A stretch of DNA of 64,000 bases from Streptomyces griseomycini (GTDB lineage Bacteria > Actinomycetota > Actinomycetes > Streptomycetales > Streptomycetaceae). The notes under the pieces were generated by a model. That model had not been told where the DNA came from. It saw nothing but the letters and a program-made list of their open reading frames with translations, and made no database searches. The DNA lies in contig NZ_JACHJI010000001.1 in the NCBI RefSeq assembly GCF_014203535.1, positions 62,001 through 126,000 of the forward strand, given 5' to 3'. Each line of letters starts with the position of its first letter. Position 1 is the stretch's first letter. Positions 54,648 to 62,595 of this stretch are shown piece after piece. The translations under genes were made by a program, and so were the position numbers.

Positions 54648-55874
54648 ATGACGACGACTTGGACGGGGGCCCGCGTGCTGCGCGACCGCAACGCGGGCCT
54701 GTACCTCGCCGGGGTGGTGGTCTCCGGCTTCGGCACCTCGGCGCTGTGGCTGGCGTCCGGTGTGTGGGTGAAGGACCTCACCGGCTCCGACGGGCTGGCC
54801 GCGCTGTGCACGCTCGCCCTGTGGGCGCCGACCCTGGCGGGCCCGGCGCTGGGCACGCTCGCCGACCGCACCCGGCGCAAGCCCCTGCTGGTCACCGTGA
54901 ACCTGGCGCTCGCCGCCCTCCTGCTCGGCCTCTTCGCCCTCGGCTCCGCGGGCGGCCCGTGGCCGCTGTTCGCGGTCCTGTTCCTGTACGGCGCGGCGGG
55001 CGTCGTGCACGACGCGGCCGAGTCGGCGCTCGTCACCGCCGTCGTCGGCACGCGTCTGCTCGGCGACTTCAACGGGCTGCGCACGACCGCCGACGAGGGC
55101 ATGAAACTGCTCGCCCCGCTGGCGGGGGCCGCCCTCTACGCGGCCTACGGCGGCCCGAGCGTGGCGTTGCTCGACGCGGCGACGTTCGTGCTGGCCACGG
55201 GCCTGTACGCCGCTCTCCGGGTGCGCGAGGCGCCGCCGGAGCGGCCGGCGGCGAACTGGCGACGGCGGACGGCCGAGGGCGCCCGGTACCTGTGGGCGCA
55301 CCCCCGGCTGCGTCCGCTCGTCCGGGCCGGCGGCGTGACGATGCTGTGCGCGGGCGTCAACGGCGCCACGGTCTACGCCGTCGTCGACTCCCTCGGGCGC
55401 TCGCCCGCGTACGCCGGCGTGCTGTACGCCGCCCAGGGCGCCGGTTCGGTGGCGGTCGGGCTGCTGGCCGGGCCCGCCCTGCGGCGGCTGGGCGGGCGGC
55501 GGTTCGCGGCGGCCGGGACCGCCCTCCTGGCGGTGGCGGTGGCGGCGCGGGCCGTCCCGCACGACCACGTGGCCCTGGTGGCCGGCGCGGCGATCGGCGC
55601 GGGGCTGCCCGCGGTGCTGATCGCCGTCCTGACCGCCGTGCAGCGGGAGACGCCGGACGGGCTGCTGGGCCGGGTCACCGCCACGGCCCACTCCCTGGTG
55701 TTCACGCCGAACGTGATCGGGCTGGCCGTGGGCGCGGCCCTGGTCGAACTGGCCGACCTCCGGCTGCTGCTGCCCGCCCTCGGGGTGGTGCTGCTGGTGA
55801 CCTCGGTGCGGCTCGCGCGGTGCCCGGCGGGCGCCGCGGCGCCCGGGTCACCGCCGGACGCCGGCCCGGCGTGA
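54648..55874 (+). CDS. MFS transporter
   Basis: 408-residue major facilitator protein with about 12 helices and the loop motif GTLADRTRRKPLLV after helix 2, repeated in weaker form as GPALRRLGGRRFAAAG in the second half. It resembles the MFS group without a known substrate (drug efflux-like). No clear ribosome-binding site precedes the ATG. It is convergent with the minus-strand gene at 55901, leaving 26 bp. Confidence 0.87.
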   Translation: MTTTWTGARVLRDRNAGLYLAGVVVSGFGTSALWLASGVWVKDLTGSDGLAALCTLALWAPTLAGPALGTLADRTRRKPLLVTVNLALAALLLGLFALGSAGGPWPLFAVLFLYGAAGVVHDAAESALVTAVVGTRLLGDFNGLRTTADEGMKLLAPLAGAALYAAYGGPSVALLDAATFVLATGLYAALRVREAPPERPAANWRRRTAEGARYLWAHPRLRPLVRAGGVTMLCAGVNGATVYAVVDSLGRSPAYAGVLYAAQGAGSVAVGLLAGPALRRLGGRRFAAAGTALLAVAVAARAVPHDHVALVAGAAIGAGLPAVLIAVLTAVQRETPDGLLGRVTATAHSLVFTPNVIGLAVGAALVELADLRLLLPALGVVLLVTSVRLARCPAGAAAPGSPPDAGPA

Positions 55875-55900
55875 ACGCGTCCCCGCCCGGGGCCGCCGGC

Positions 55901-57064
55901 TCACCTCCCCGCGAGCGCGGAGCGCACCGCGTCCAGGTCGCCGTCGGAAGCCAGTCCGGCGTGGTACAGCCGCAGTTCCGTCGCGCCGAGCTCACGCGCG
56001 CGTGCGGCGTCGGCGGCGAGGGTGCCGGGGCTGCCGCCCATGCCGGAGACCACCGTGAAGTTGGCGGCGAGGACGGTGTCCGTCCGGGCCTCCCGCGCGA
56101 ACGGCGTGAGCAGGCCCGCGCCGCCCGTGCAGGGCACCACCACGCCGTCGGCCACGGCGAGGACGTGCGCGGGGTCGACGCCGGCGTTGGCGCCGCAGTG
56201 GTACGACACCGGGTCCGCGTGCAGCAGCACCTGGAAGCCCTCGGGTGCCGCGTCCCGCACCGCCCGGACCGTCGTCTCCTGGAGCGTGCGGGCCGTCTCG
56301 TCGCGCCACGCGCGCGTGGCGTCCGCCGTCGCCTCGCCGAGGAGCTTCTCGACCCCCGTCCAGCCCCCGTCGGAGGGCGCCCCCCGCCACACCGGTTCCA
56401 GCGCGGTGCGCACGGCGGCGGCGAGCCCGTCGGCGTCCAGGCCCCGGGCCCCGTAGCCCTCCCGGCAGGACGGGCAGAAGCACAGGGACATCAGGTACTG
56501 CCCGGCGTCCCCGAGGCCGACGCCGGCGGTCTTGTCGTGGGCGTGCAGATGGGCCAGCCCGTACCAGCCGAGGGACTCCAGTTCGGTGCCGCGCGCCCCG
56601 GGCCGGACCGCCGCCTCGGCGGCGAGGTCGGTCAGGTACGCGCGCGTGGCCGGCTGTGCGATGCACGGCGCCCAGGGGTAGCGGTCCCCGTAGGCGTTGA
56701 CCACCGAGGTGTCCGGGTGCTCGGCGCCGAGGCGGGAGTTGTGCGCGAGGACGACCCAGGTGTGCACCTCCAGGCCCGCGTCCGCGAGCGCGGCGGCGGC
56801 CTCGCCGAAGGCGTCGCCGGGGGCCCAGTCGCCCGCCGGGTAGGGGCGCGGGGTGCGGCCGGCCCAGTGCTCGCCGGCCGGGTAGAGCACGGCCGCGTGC
56901 TCGGCGGTGACGATGCGGTGGCGCGGGTGGCGCGGGGTCAGCGCGCGCGTGGAGTGGTAGGCGGAGGCGAGCGTGACCTGCGCGGTGCCGAGTGCGGCGA
57001 GCCGTGCGGGTGCCTCCGGGTCCCCGTTGACGTCCCAGGGGTAGACGAATGCCGACGCCTTCAC
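55901..57064 (-). CDS. Unrecognised protein coupled to kdgD, glycosidase-like
   Basis: 387 residues, no signal peptide. I do not recognise a named family. It starts KASAFVYPWDVNGDPEAPA and contains an LTPRHPRHRIVTAEHAAVLY block, a LCFCPSCREGYGARGL cysteine motif (CXCXXC-type) like that of hypothetical TIM-barrel glycosyl-hydrolase-like proteins, and VLLHADPVSYHCGANAG. The alternating beta/alpha pattern suits a TIM barrel. The GTG at 57064 overlaps the kdgD stop (GTGA), so it is made together with KdgD and is a candidate for an unassigned galacturonate or oligogalacturonide step. Confidence 0.75.
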   Translation of the reverse strand: MKASAFVYPWDVNGDPEAPARLAALGTAQVTLASAYHSTRALTPRHPRHRIVTAEHAAVLYPAGEHWAGRTPRPYPAGDWAPGDAFGEAAAALADAGLEVHTWVVLAHNSRLGAEHPDTSVVNAYGDRYPWAPCIAQPATRAYLTDLAAEAAVRPGARGTELESLGWYGLAHLHAHDKTAGVGLGDAGQYLMSLCFCPSCREGYGARGLDADGLAAAVRTALEPVWRGAPSDGGWTGVEKLLGEATADATRAWRDETARTLQETTVRAVRDAAPEGFQVLLHADPVSYHCGANAGVDPAHVLAVADGVVVPCTGGAGLLTPFAREARTDTVLAANFTVVSGMGGSPGTLAADAARARELGATELRLYHAGLASDGDLDAVRSALAGR

Positions 57065-58020
57065 ATGTCCTCCTCGAGGAGCGCGTGTCCCCGCTCGATC
57101 AGCCGGGCGAGCTGCTTGACATGATCCCCGGCCGGCTCGTGCAGCGGCGGCCGCACCTCCCCGACGTCCAGCCCGCGCAGCCGTACGCCGGCCTTGACGA
57201 GGGAGACGGCGTAGCCGCTGCCCTGGGCGCGCAGTTCGACGAAGGGCCGGTAGAAGCCGTCCAGCAGGCGGTGGGCGGTGGCCTCGTCGCCGGTGCGGAA
57301 GGCCGTGTGGCAGGCGAGGGCGATCTCGGGGGCGAAGCAGAACACCGCGGACGAGTAGAGGGTGACGCCGATGCCGCGGTAGGCGGGCTGGGTCAGTTCG
57401 GCGGTGGGCAGCCCGTTGAAGTAGAGGAAGTCGCCCGGGGCCGCGGTGCGCACGGCGCTGACGGTCCGCTGCATGAGGTCGAGGTCGCCGTGGCCGTCCT
57501 TGAGGCCGATGATCCCGTCCGTGCGGGCCAGTTCGACGGCGCTGCCGGGGGTGAGGACGGCGTTGTCGCGCTGGTAGACGATCACGGGCAGGGAGGTCGC
57601 CGCGGCCAGCTCCCGGTAGTGCCGCAGCAGGCCCTCCTGGGCGGCCCGGACCAGGTACGGCGGCATGGCGAGCAGTCCGTCGGCCCCGGCGCGCTCGGCG
57701 AGCCGGGCGTAGCGGACGGCGAGGGCGGTGCCGTAGCCGGCGCCCGCGACGACCGGGACGCGCCCCCCGGCGGCCTCGACGGCGGCCGCCACGCACATCT
57801 CGAACTCCTCGGGCGTCAGCGCGTGGAACTCCCCGGTGCCGCAGCAGGCGAACACGGCGGCGGCCCCGGCCTCCACCCCGCGCCGTACGTGGACCCGGTA
57901 GGTGTCGAGGTCGACGGCGCCGTCGGCCCCGTACGCGGTGACCGGGAAGAACAGCGGCCCGCTGGGGATACTGAGTCGGGCGGCGAGAGGGGCTGGCGTC
58001 ACAAGCTCTCCCAGGTCCAT
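57061..58020 (-). CDS. kdgD: 5-dehydro-4-deoxyglucarate dehydratase
   Basis: 319-residue DapA-superfamily enzyme that decarboxylates and dehydrates 5-keto-4-deoxyglucarate to alpha-ketoglutaric semialdehyde. Schiff-base K174 is in GIIGLKDGHGDLDLM, the catalytic Tyr (Y149) in PVIVYQRDNAVL. FNGLPTAELTQPAYRGIGVT, LYSSAVFCFAPEIAL and GYAVSLVKAGVRLRG closely match KdgD as I know it from Pseudomonas. ATG at 58020 lacks a good ribosome-binding site; GTG at 57999, preceded by GGGAGAG, is an alternative. It is divergent from udh, with mirror-image promoters between them. Confidence 0.92.
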   Translation of the reverse strand: MDLGELVTPAPLAARLSIPSGPLFFPVTAYGADGAVDLDTYRVHVRRGVEAGAAAVFACCGTGEFHALTPEEFEMCVAAAVEAAGGRVPVVAGAGYGTALAVRYARLAERAGADGLLAMPPYLVRAAQEGLLRHYRELAAATSLPVIVYQRDNAVLTPGSAVELARTDGIIGLKDGHGDLDLMQRTVSAVRTAAPGDFLYFNGLPTAELTQPAYRGIGVTLYSSAVFCFAPEIALACHTAFRTGDEATAHRLLDGFYRPFVELRAQGSGYAVSLVKAGVRLRGLDVGEVRPPLHEPAGDHVKQLARLIERGHALLEEDM

Positions 58021-58055
58021 GTTCTTGATTGGTGTCTATATTTCTGAACGCGCTC

Positions 58056-58085
58056 ACGCTAAGCCGCCCCCGGGACGCCGGTCAA
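58056..58085 (-). promoter_or_regulatory. Candidate kdgD promoter
   Basis: Minus strand: TTGACC (58085-58080), 18 bp, TAGCGT (58061-58056). The transcript would begin about 30 bp before the ATG. Confidence 0.65.
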
Positions 58086-58144
58086 GCACGACAACCCGTC
58101 ACGCACCAGCGGATTCTTCCGTTTCACGGCGGGACGCGGGACAC

Positions 58145-58174
58145 TTGACGGGCCGCGCCCCGCCTCCTTAGCGT
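58145..58174 (+). promoter_or_regulatory. Candidate udh promoter
   Basis: TTGACG (58145-58150), 18 bp, TAGCGT (58169-58174). It has the same -10 and spacing as the kdgD promoter in the opposite direction. The leader would be about 78 nt. Confidence 0.65.
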
Positions 58175-58258
58175 GTCCACGCATATGAATGCCGTGCGCC
58201 CATGTGCACGTTCGCACCTGCTTCGTGCGCACGGCCGGCGACCCAAGGAGACCCGAGG

Positions 58259-59068
58259 ATGCCCGCTCCCCGCACCGTTCTGCTCACCGGCGCCGCCGGC
58301 GGACTCGGCACCCTGATGCGGGAACTGCTCCCGGACTACGGCTACGAGCTGCGCCTGCTCGACCTGCGCCCGATCGAGGGCGAACCGGACGCGATCGTCG
58401 CGGACCTCGCCGACCGGGAGGCCGTGCGCGAGGCGGTCCGCGGCGTCGACGCGATCATCCACCTCGCGGGCATCTCCCTGGAAGCCTCCTTCGACAAGAT
58501 CCTCAAGGCGAACATCGAGGGCACCTACCACCTCTACGAGGCGGCCCGCGAGGAGGGCGTCGGACGCGTCGTCTTCGCCTCCTCCAACCACGCCGTCGGC
58601 TACACCCCGCACCCGCGGGGCGACGACCCCCTCATCCCCGTCGACGTCCCGCACCGCCCCGACACCTTCTACGGCCTGTCCAAGTGCTTCGGCGAGGACC
58701 TCGCCCAGCTGTACTGGGACAAGCACGGCCTGGAGACCGTCTCCGTGCGCATCGGCTCCTGCTTCCCCGAGCCGACCAGCGTGCGCATGCTCTCGGTGTG
58801 GATGAGCCCCGCCGACGGCGCCCGCCTCCTCCACGCGGCCCTGACCGCCGAGAACGTCGGCCACACCGTCGTCCACGGCTCCTCCGCCAACACCCGCCTG
58901 TGGTGGGACCTCACCTCCGCGCGCGCCCTCGGCTACGACCCGCAGGACGACTCCGAGCCGTACGCCGAGAAGCTCATCGCCGAGCAGGGCGAGCTGGACC
59001 CGGACAACCCGGCGCACACCCGTCTCGGCGGCCACTTCGTCACCGACCCGCCGATCTGGCCGTACTGA
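58259..59068 (+). CDS. udh: Uronate dehydrogenase
   Basis: 269-residue short-chain (NAD-dependent epimerase-type) enzyme that oxidises D-galacturonate or D-glucuronate to the aldarolactone. It has the NAD motif TGAAGGLG near residue 11, VFASSNHAVGYTPHP, the catalytic YXXXK (Y138, K142) in TFYGLSKCFGEDLA, and RIGSCFPEPTSVRMLSVW. These blocks closely match the characterised Agrobacterium enzyme as I recall it. ATG at 58259 has AAGGAG 8 bases upstream. Entry step of the oxidative galacturonate pathway completed by KdgD and the semialdehyde dehydrogenase. Confidence 0.93.
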   Translation: MPAPRTVLLTGAAGGLGTLMRELLPDYGYELRLLDLRPIEGEPDAIVADLADREAVREAVRGVDAIIHLAGISLEASFDKILKANIEGTYHLYEAAREEGVGRVVFASSNHAVGYTPHPRGDDPLIPVDVPHRPDTFYGLSKCFGEDLAQLYWDKHGLETVSVRIGSCFPEPTSVRMLSVWMSPADGARLLHAALTAENVGHTVVHGSSANTRLWWDLTSARALGYDPQDDSEPYAEKLIAEQGELDPDNPAHTRLGGHFVTDPPIWPY

Positions 59069-59375
59069 CCCGCGTCCACGCGCGCCCCGGCGGCGCGAAA
59101 TCGACGCTCACGGCGGCGGGCGGGCACCGAACGGGCCCGCCCGCCGCCGCATGCGGGCACCCGCGCCGCCCGCTCCCACGCCCCGGCCCGCGCTCTCCCA
59201 GGTCCGGGGCGGGCACGGTGCGGGCCGAACGGGCACAACCGGGCACGACCGGGCCCGCAGCAGACCTGGTCGGCGCCGCGTCCCCGCTGTAGAACTTCCT
59301 GCACGGGCCCCGCCGGGCCCGAACGGGCAGCGGGATGCCGTGAGACGCGGCGAGACCAGGAAGCGGGTGCCGACC
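59069..59375. other. Spacer between udh and the DeoR gene
   Basis: 307 bp without a supported gene. It holds the udh terminator (59111-59149), then GC-rich DNA, and near 59290-59330 CGGGCCC/GGGCCCG words. I saw no convincing -35/-10 pair for the DeoR gene. Confidence 0.5.
59111..59149 (+). terminator. Terminator after udh
   Basis: Perfect 15-bp stem (59111-59125 with 59135-59149) and a 9-base loop, 43 bp past the udh stop. Confidence 0.85.
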
Positions 59376-60146
59376 ATGAGCCACCGGACGGCCGAGGAGC
59401 GCCAACGGGAGATCGTGCGGGTGGCGCGCGCCACCGGCTCGGTCGACGTCACCGCGCTCGCCGCCGATCTGGGCGTGGCCAAGGAGACCGTACGACGGGA
59501 TCTGCGCGCCCTGGAGGACCACGGCCTGGTGCGCCGCACCCACGGCGGCGCCTACCCGGTGGAGAGCGCCGGCTTCGAGACGACGCTCGCCTTCCGCGCC
59601 ACCAGCCACGTCCCCGAGAAGCGCCGGGTCGCGGCCGCCGCGGCCGGGCTGCTCGGGGACGCCGAGACGGTCTTCGTCGACGAGGGCTTCACCCCGCAGC
59701 TCATCGCCGAGGCCCTGCCCCGCGACCGGCCGCTCACCGTGGTCACCGCCTCCCTGCCGGTCGCGGGCGTGCTCGCCGGGACCGGCACCGCCTCCGTCCT
59801 GCTGCTCGGCGGCCGGGTCCGCTCCGGCACCCTCGCCACCGTCGACCACTGGACGACGAAGATGCTCTCCGGCTTCGTCATCGACCTGGCGTTCATCGGC
59901 GCCAACGGCATCTCCCGCGAACACGGTCTGACCACGCCCGACCCGGCGGTCAGCGAGGTCAAGGCACAGGCGGTCCGGGCCGCCCGCCGGGTGGTGTTCG
60001 CGGGCGTCCACACCAAGTTCGGAGCGGTCAGCTTCTGCCGGTTCGCCGAGGTCGGCGCGCTGGAGGCGATCGTGACGAGCACGCTGCTCCCGGCGGCCGA
60101 GGCCCACCGCTACTCCCTGCTCGGGCCGCAGGTCGTCCGGGTCTGA
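59376..60146 (+). CDS. DeoR/GlpR-family regulator
   Basis: 256 residues. The DeoR HTH is ERQREIVRVARATGSVDVTA, then LAADLGVAKETVRRDLRALE, followed by RRTHGGAY. The DeoRC sensor domain (VPEKRRVAAAAAGLL, DEGFTPQLIAEAL, IGANGISREHGLTTPD, VHTKFG) binds a phosphorylated sugar in known members. ATG at 59376 has AGGAAG further upstream; spacing is long. It probably represses the importer operon 138 bp downstream. Confidence 0.92.
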   Translation: MSHRTAEERQREIVRVARATGSVDVTALAADLGVAKETVRRDLRALEDHGLVRRTHGGAYPVESAGFETTLAFRATSHVPEKRRVAAAAAGLLGDAETVFVDEGFTPQLIAEALPRDRPLTVVTASLPVAGVLAGTGTASVLLLGGRVRSGTLATVDHWTTKMLSGFVIDLAFIGANGISREHGLTTPDPAVSEVKAQAVRAARRVVFAGVHTKFGAVSFCRFAEVGALEAIVTSTLLPAAEAHRYSLLGPQVVRV

Positions 60147-60161
60147 GGCACACCGGCGGAT

Positions 60162-60198
60162 CAGCACTCACCGCACCAGCACATCGGTGCATCAGCAC
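60162..60198. promoter_or_regulatory. Three spaced CAGCAC repeats, candidate DeoR operator
   Basis: CAGCAC occurs at 60162, 60177 and 60193, about 15-16 bp apart (one and a half helix turns), between the DeoR gene and the importer. GCAC-ATCG-GTGC between copies two and three is an inverted repeat. Confidence 0.4.
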
Positions 60199-60283
60199 AC
60201 CGTTCCACGTCCCCACGGGGTCGAGCCACGCCGGGCGACGCCCGCTGTCCCCCCGTACGACCGCTTTCGTCGAGGAGTGATCC

Positions 60284-61657
60284 ATGCGAACCCAGAGCCG
60301 ACGGAGGCCGCCGCGAGCCGCACTCGCCGCGGCCGCCGCAGGGACGCTGCTCGCCCCGCTGCTGTCCGGCTGCTGGGTCGGGGCGGGCGGGGCCGGATCC
60401 GGCGGTGACTCCATCAACGTCCTGATGGTCAACAACCCGCAGATGGTCGAGTTGCAGAAGCTGACCGCGGACCACTTCACCAAGGACACCGGCATCGAGG
60501 TCAACTTCACCGTGCTGCCGGAGAACGACGTCCGCGACAAGATCAGCCAGGACTTCGCCAACCAGGCCGGCCAGTACGACGTGGCCACCCTGTCCAACTA
60601 CGAGATCCCCATCTACGCCCGCAACGGCTGGCTGAAGGAGATGGACTCCTACGCCGACGAGGACCCGGGCTACGACCAGCAGGACGTCCTCGAGCCGATG
60701 CGCCAGTCCCTCACCGGCGACGACGGCAAGCTCTACGGCCAGCCGTTCTACGGCGAGTCGTCCTTCCTGATGTACCGCAAGGACGTCTTCGCGAAGGAGG
60801 GCCTGGAGATGCCCGCCGAGCCGACCTGGCGGCAGGTCGCCGACCTCGCCGCCCGGCTCGACGGGGCCGAACCGGGCATGAAGGGCATCTGCCTGCGCGG
60901 ACTGCCCGGCTGGGGCGAGGTCATGGCCCCGCTGACCACCGTGGTGAACACCTTCGGCGGCACCTGGTTCGACGAGGACTGGAACGCCGGGCTCGACTCC
61001 CCCGAGTGGCAGGAGGCGACGAAGTTCTACGTCGACCTGGTCCGCGAGCACGGCGAGTCCGGCGCCGCCCAGGCCGGTTTCGCCGAGTGCCTGAACAACA
61101 TGACCCAGGGCAAGGTCGCCATGTGGTACGACGCCACCTCCGCGGCCGGCTCCCTGGAGTCCGCCGACTCCCCCGTCAGGGGCAAGGTCGGCTACGCCCC
61201 CGCGCCCGTCGAGAAGACCGAGTCCTCCGGCTGGCTCTACACCTGGGCCTGGGGCATCCAGGACGCCTCCCGCAACCCCGACGACGCCTGGAAGTTCGTC
61301 TCCTGGGCCTCCGGCAAGGAGTACGAGCAGCTGGTCGGCGAGGAGATCGGCTGGTCCGACGTGCCGGCCGGCAAGCGCGCCTCCACCTACGCCAACCCCG
61401 CCTACCGCGCGGAGGCCGCCGCCTTCCAGGAGATGACCAAGGAGGCCATCGAGCAGGCCCGGCCGAACGACCCCGGCGTGCAGCCGCGCCCCGCGCCCGG
61501 CATCCAGTTCGTCGGCATCCCGGAGTTCACCGATCTCGGCACCCGGGTCTCCCAGGAGATCAGCGCGGCCATCGCCGGACGCCAGTCCGTCGAGTCGGCC
61601 CTGAGGAAGTCCCAGCAGCTCGCAGAAGAGATCGCCGAGGAGTACGAGGGACGATGA
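60284..61657 (+). CDS. Sugar/polyol-binding lipoprotein of an ABC importer
   Basis: 457-residue family 1 binding protein. Lipobox LLSGC with Cys30. Mature sequence SINVLMVNNPQMVELQKL, FANQAGQYDVATLSNYEIPI, GESSFLMYRKDVFAKEGLEM and SGWLYTWAWGIQDASRNPDD resembles mannitol/sorbitol-type (SmoE) binding proteins. ATG has GAGGAG 8 bases upstream. First gene of an importer operon ending in a zinc alcohol dehydrogenase, which supports a polyol substrate (inference). Confidence 0.9.
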   Translation: MRTQSRRRPPRAALAAAAAGTLLAPLLSGCWVGAGGAGSGGDSINVLMVNNPQMVELQKLTADHFTKDTGIEVNFTVLPENDVRDKISQDFANQAGQYDVATLSNYEIPIYARNGWLKEMDSYADEDPGYDQQDVLEPMRQSLTGDDGKLYGQPFYGESSFLMYRKDVFAKEGLEMPAEPTWRQVADLAARLDGAEPGMKGICLRGLPGWGEVMAPLTTVVNTFGGTWFDEDWNAGLDSPEWQEATKFYVDLVREHGESGAAQAGFAECLNNMTQGKVAMWYDATSAAGSLESADSPVRGKVGYAPAPVEKTESSGWLYTWAWGIQDASRNPDDAWKFVSWASGKEYEQLVGEEIGWSDVPAGKRASTYANPAYRAEAAAFQEMTKEAIEQARPNDPGVQPRPAPGIQFVGIPEFTDLGTRVSQEISAAIAGRQSVESALRKSQQLAEEIAEEYEGR

Positions 61658-62595
61658 CCGCCACGACGACGGCCCCCGTGGCCGCACCGGACCTGCCCGC
61701 CGCCGGCCGCCGGCCCTCCGCCCGGCTGCGCGCCTGGGCCACCCGCGCCCCGCTGCTGCCCGCCCTGATCTTCATGATCGTGGTCACCCAGCTGCCCTTC
61801 GTGGCGACCCTGGTGATCTCCTTCTTCGACTGGAACTCCCTGTACCCCGACGCCCGCAGCTTCGCCGGCTTCGAGAACTACCGGGAGGTCCTCACCGACG
61901 CGGACCTGCGCAAGTCGGTCTGGACGACGATCCTGCTGACCGTCGCGGTCGTCCTGGCCAGCCTGGTCCTCGGGCTGCTCCTCGCCCTGCTGCTGGACCG
62001 GAGGTTCCGCGGCCGGGGCGTCGTGCGCACCCTGCTCATCGCCCCGTTCCTGGTGGTCCCGGTGGCGGCGGCCCTGCTGTGGAAGCACGTCCTCTACAAC
62101 CCCGAGTACGGCCTGCTCAACGGCCTGCTGCACTACGTCGGCGGCCCGCAGCCGGACTGGATCTCGAACACCCCGCTGCTCGCCGTGGAGGCCGCGCTGG
62201 TGTGGCAGTGGACCCCGTTCATGATGCTGATCATCCTCGCCGGACTGCAGAGCCGGGACCAGCAGCAGATCGAGGCCGCCCGGGTCGACGGGGCGGGCGA
62301 CTGGCAGATCTTCGTCCACCTGACCCTGCCCCACCTGCGCCGCTACCTCGAACTGGGGGCCCTGCTCGGCTCGATCTACATCGTGCAGAACTTCGACGCG
62401 GTCTTCACCATCACGTCCGGCGGCCTGGGCACCGCCAACCTGCCCTACACCGTCTACCAGACCTTCTACCAGGCCCACGAGAACGGCCTCGCCTCGGCCG
62501 CCGGCGTCCTGGTCGTCATCGGCTCGATCGTCATCGCGACCTTCGCCCTGCGCGTGGTGTCGTCCCTGTTCCGCGAGGAGGTGTCCCGCGCATGA
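61654..62595 (+). CDS. Sugar/polyol ABC transporter permease 1
   Basis: 313-residue six-helix MalF-type permease. EAA loop: QIEAARVDGAGDWQIFVHLT. QLPFVATLVISFFDWNSLYP and FDAVFTITSGGLGTANLPYT are SmoF-like. ATGA overlap with the binding-protein gene and with the next permease. Confidence 0.92.
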   Translation: MTATTTAPVAAPDLPAAGRRPSARLRAWATRAPLLPALIFMIVVTQLPFVATLVISFFDWNSLYPDARSFAGFENYREVLTDADLRKSVWTTILLTVAVVLASLVLGLLLALLLDRRFRGRGVVRTLLIAPFLVVPVAAALLWKHVLYNPEYGLLNGLLHYVGGPQPDWISNTPLLAVEAALVWQWTPFMMLIILAGLQSRDQQQIEAARVDGAGDWQIFVHLTLPHLRRYLELGALLGSIYIVQNFDAVFTITSGGLGTANLPYTVYQTFYQAHENGLASAAGVLVVIGSIVIATFALRVVSSLFREEVSRA

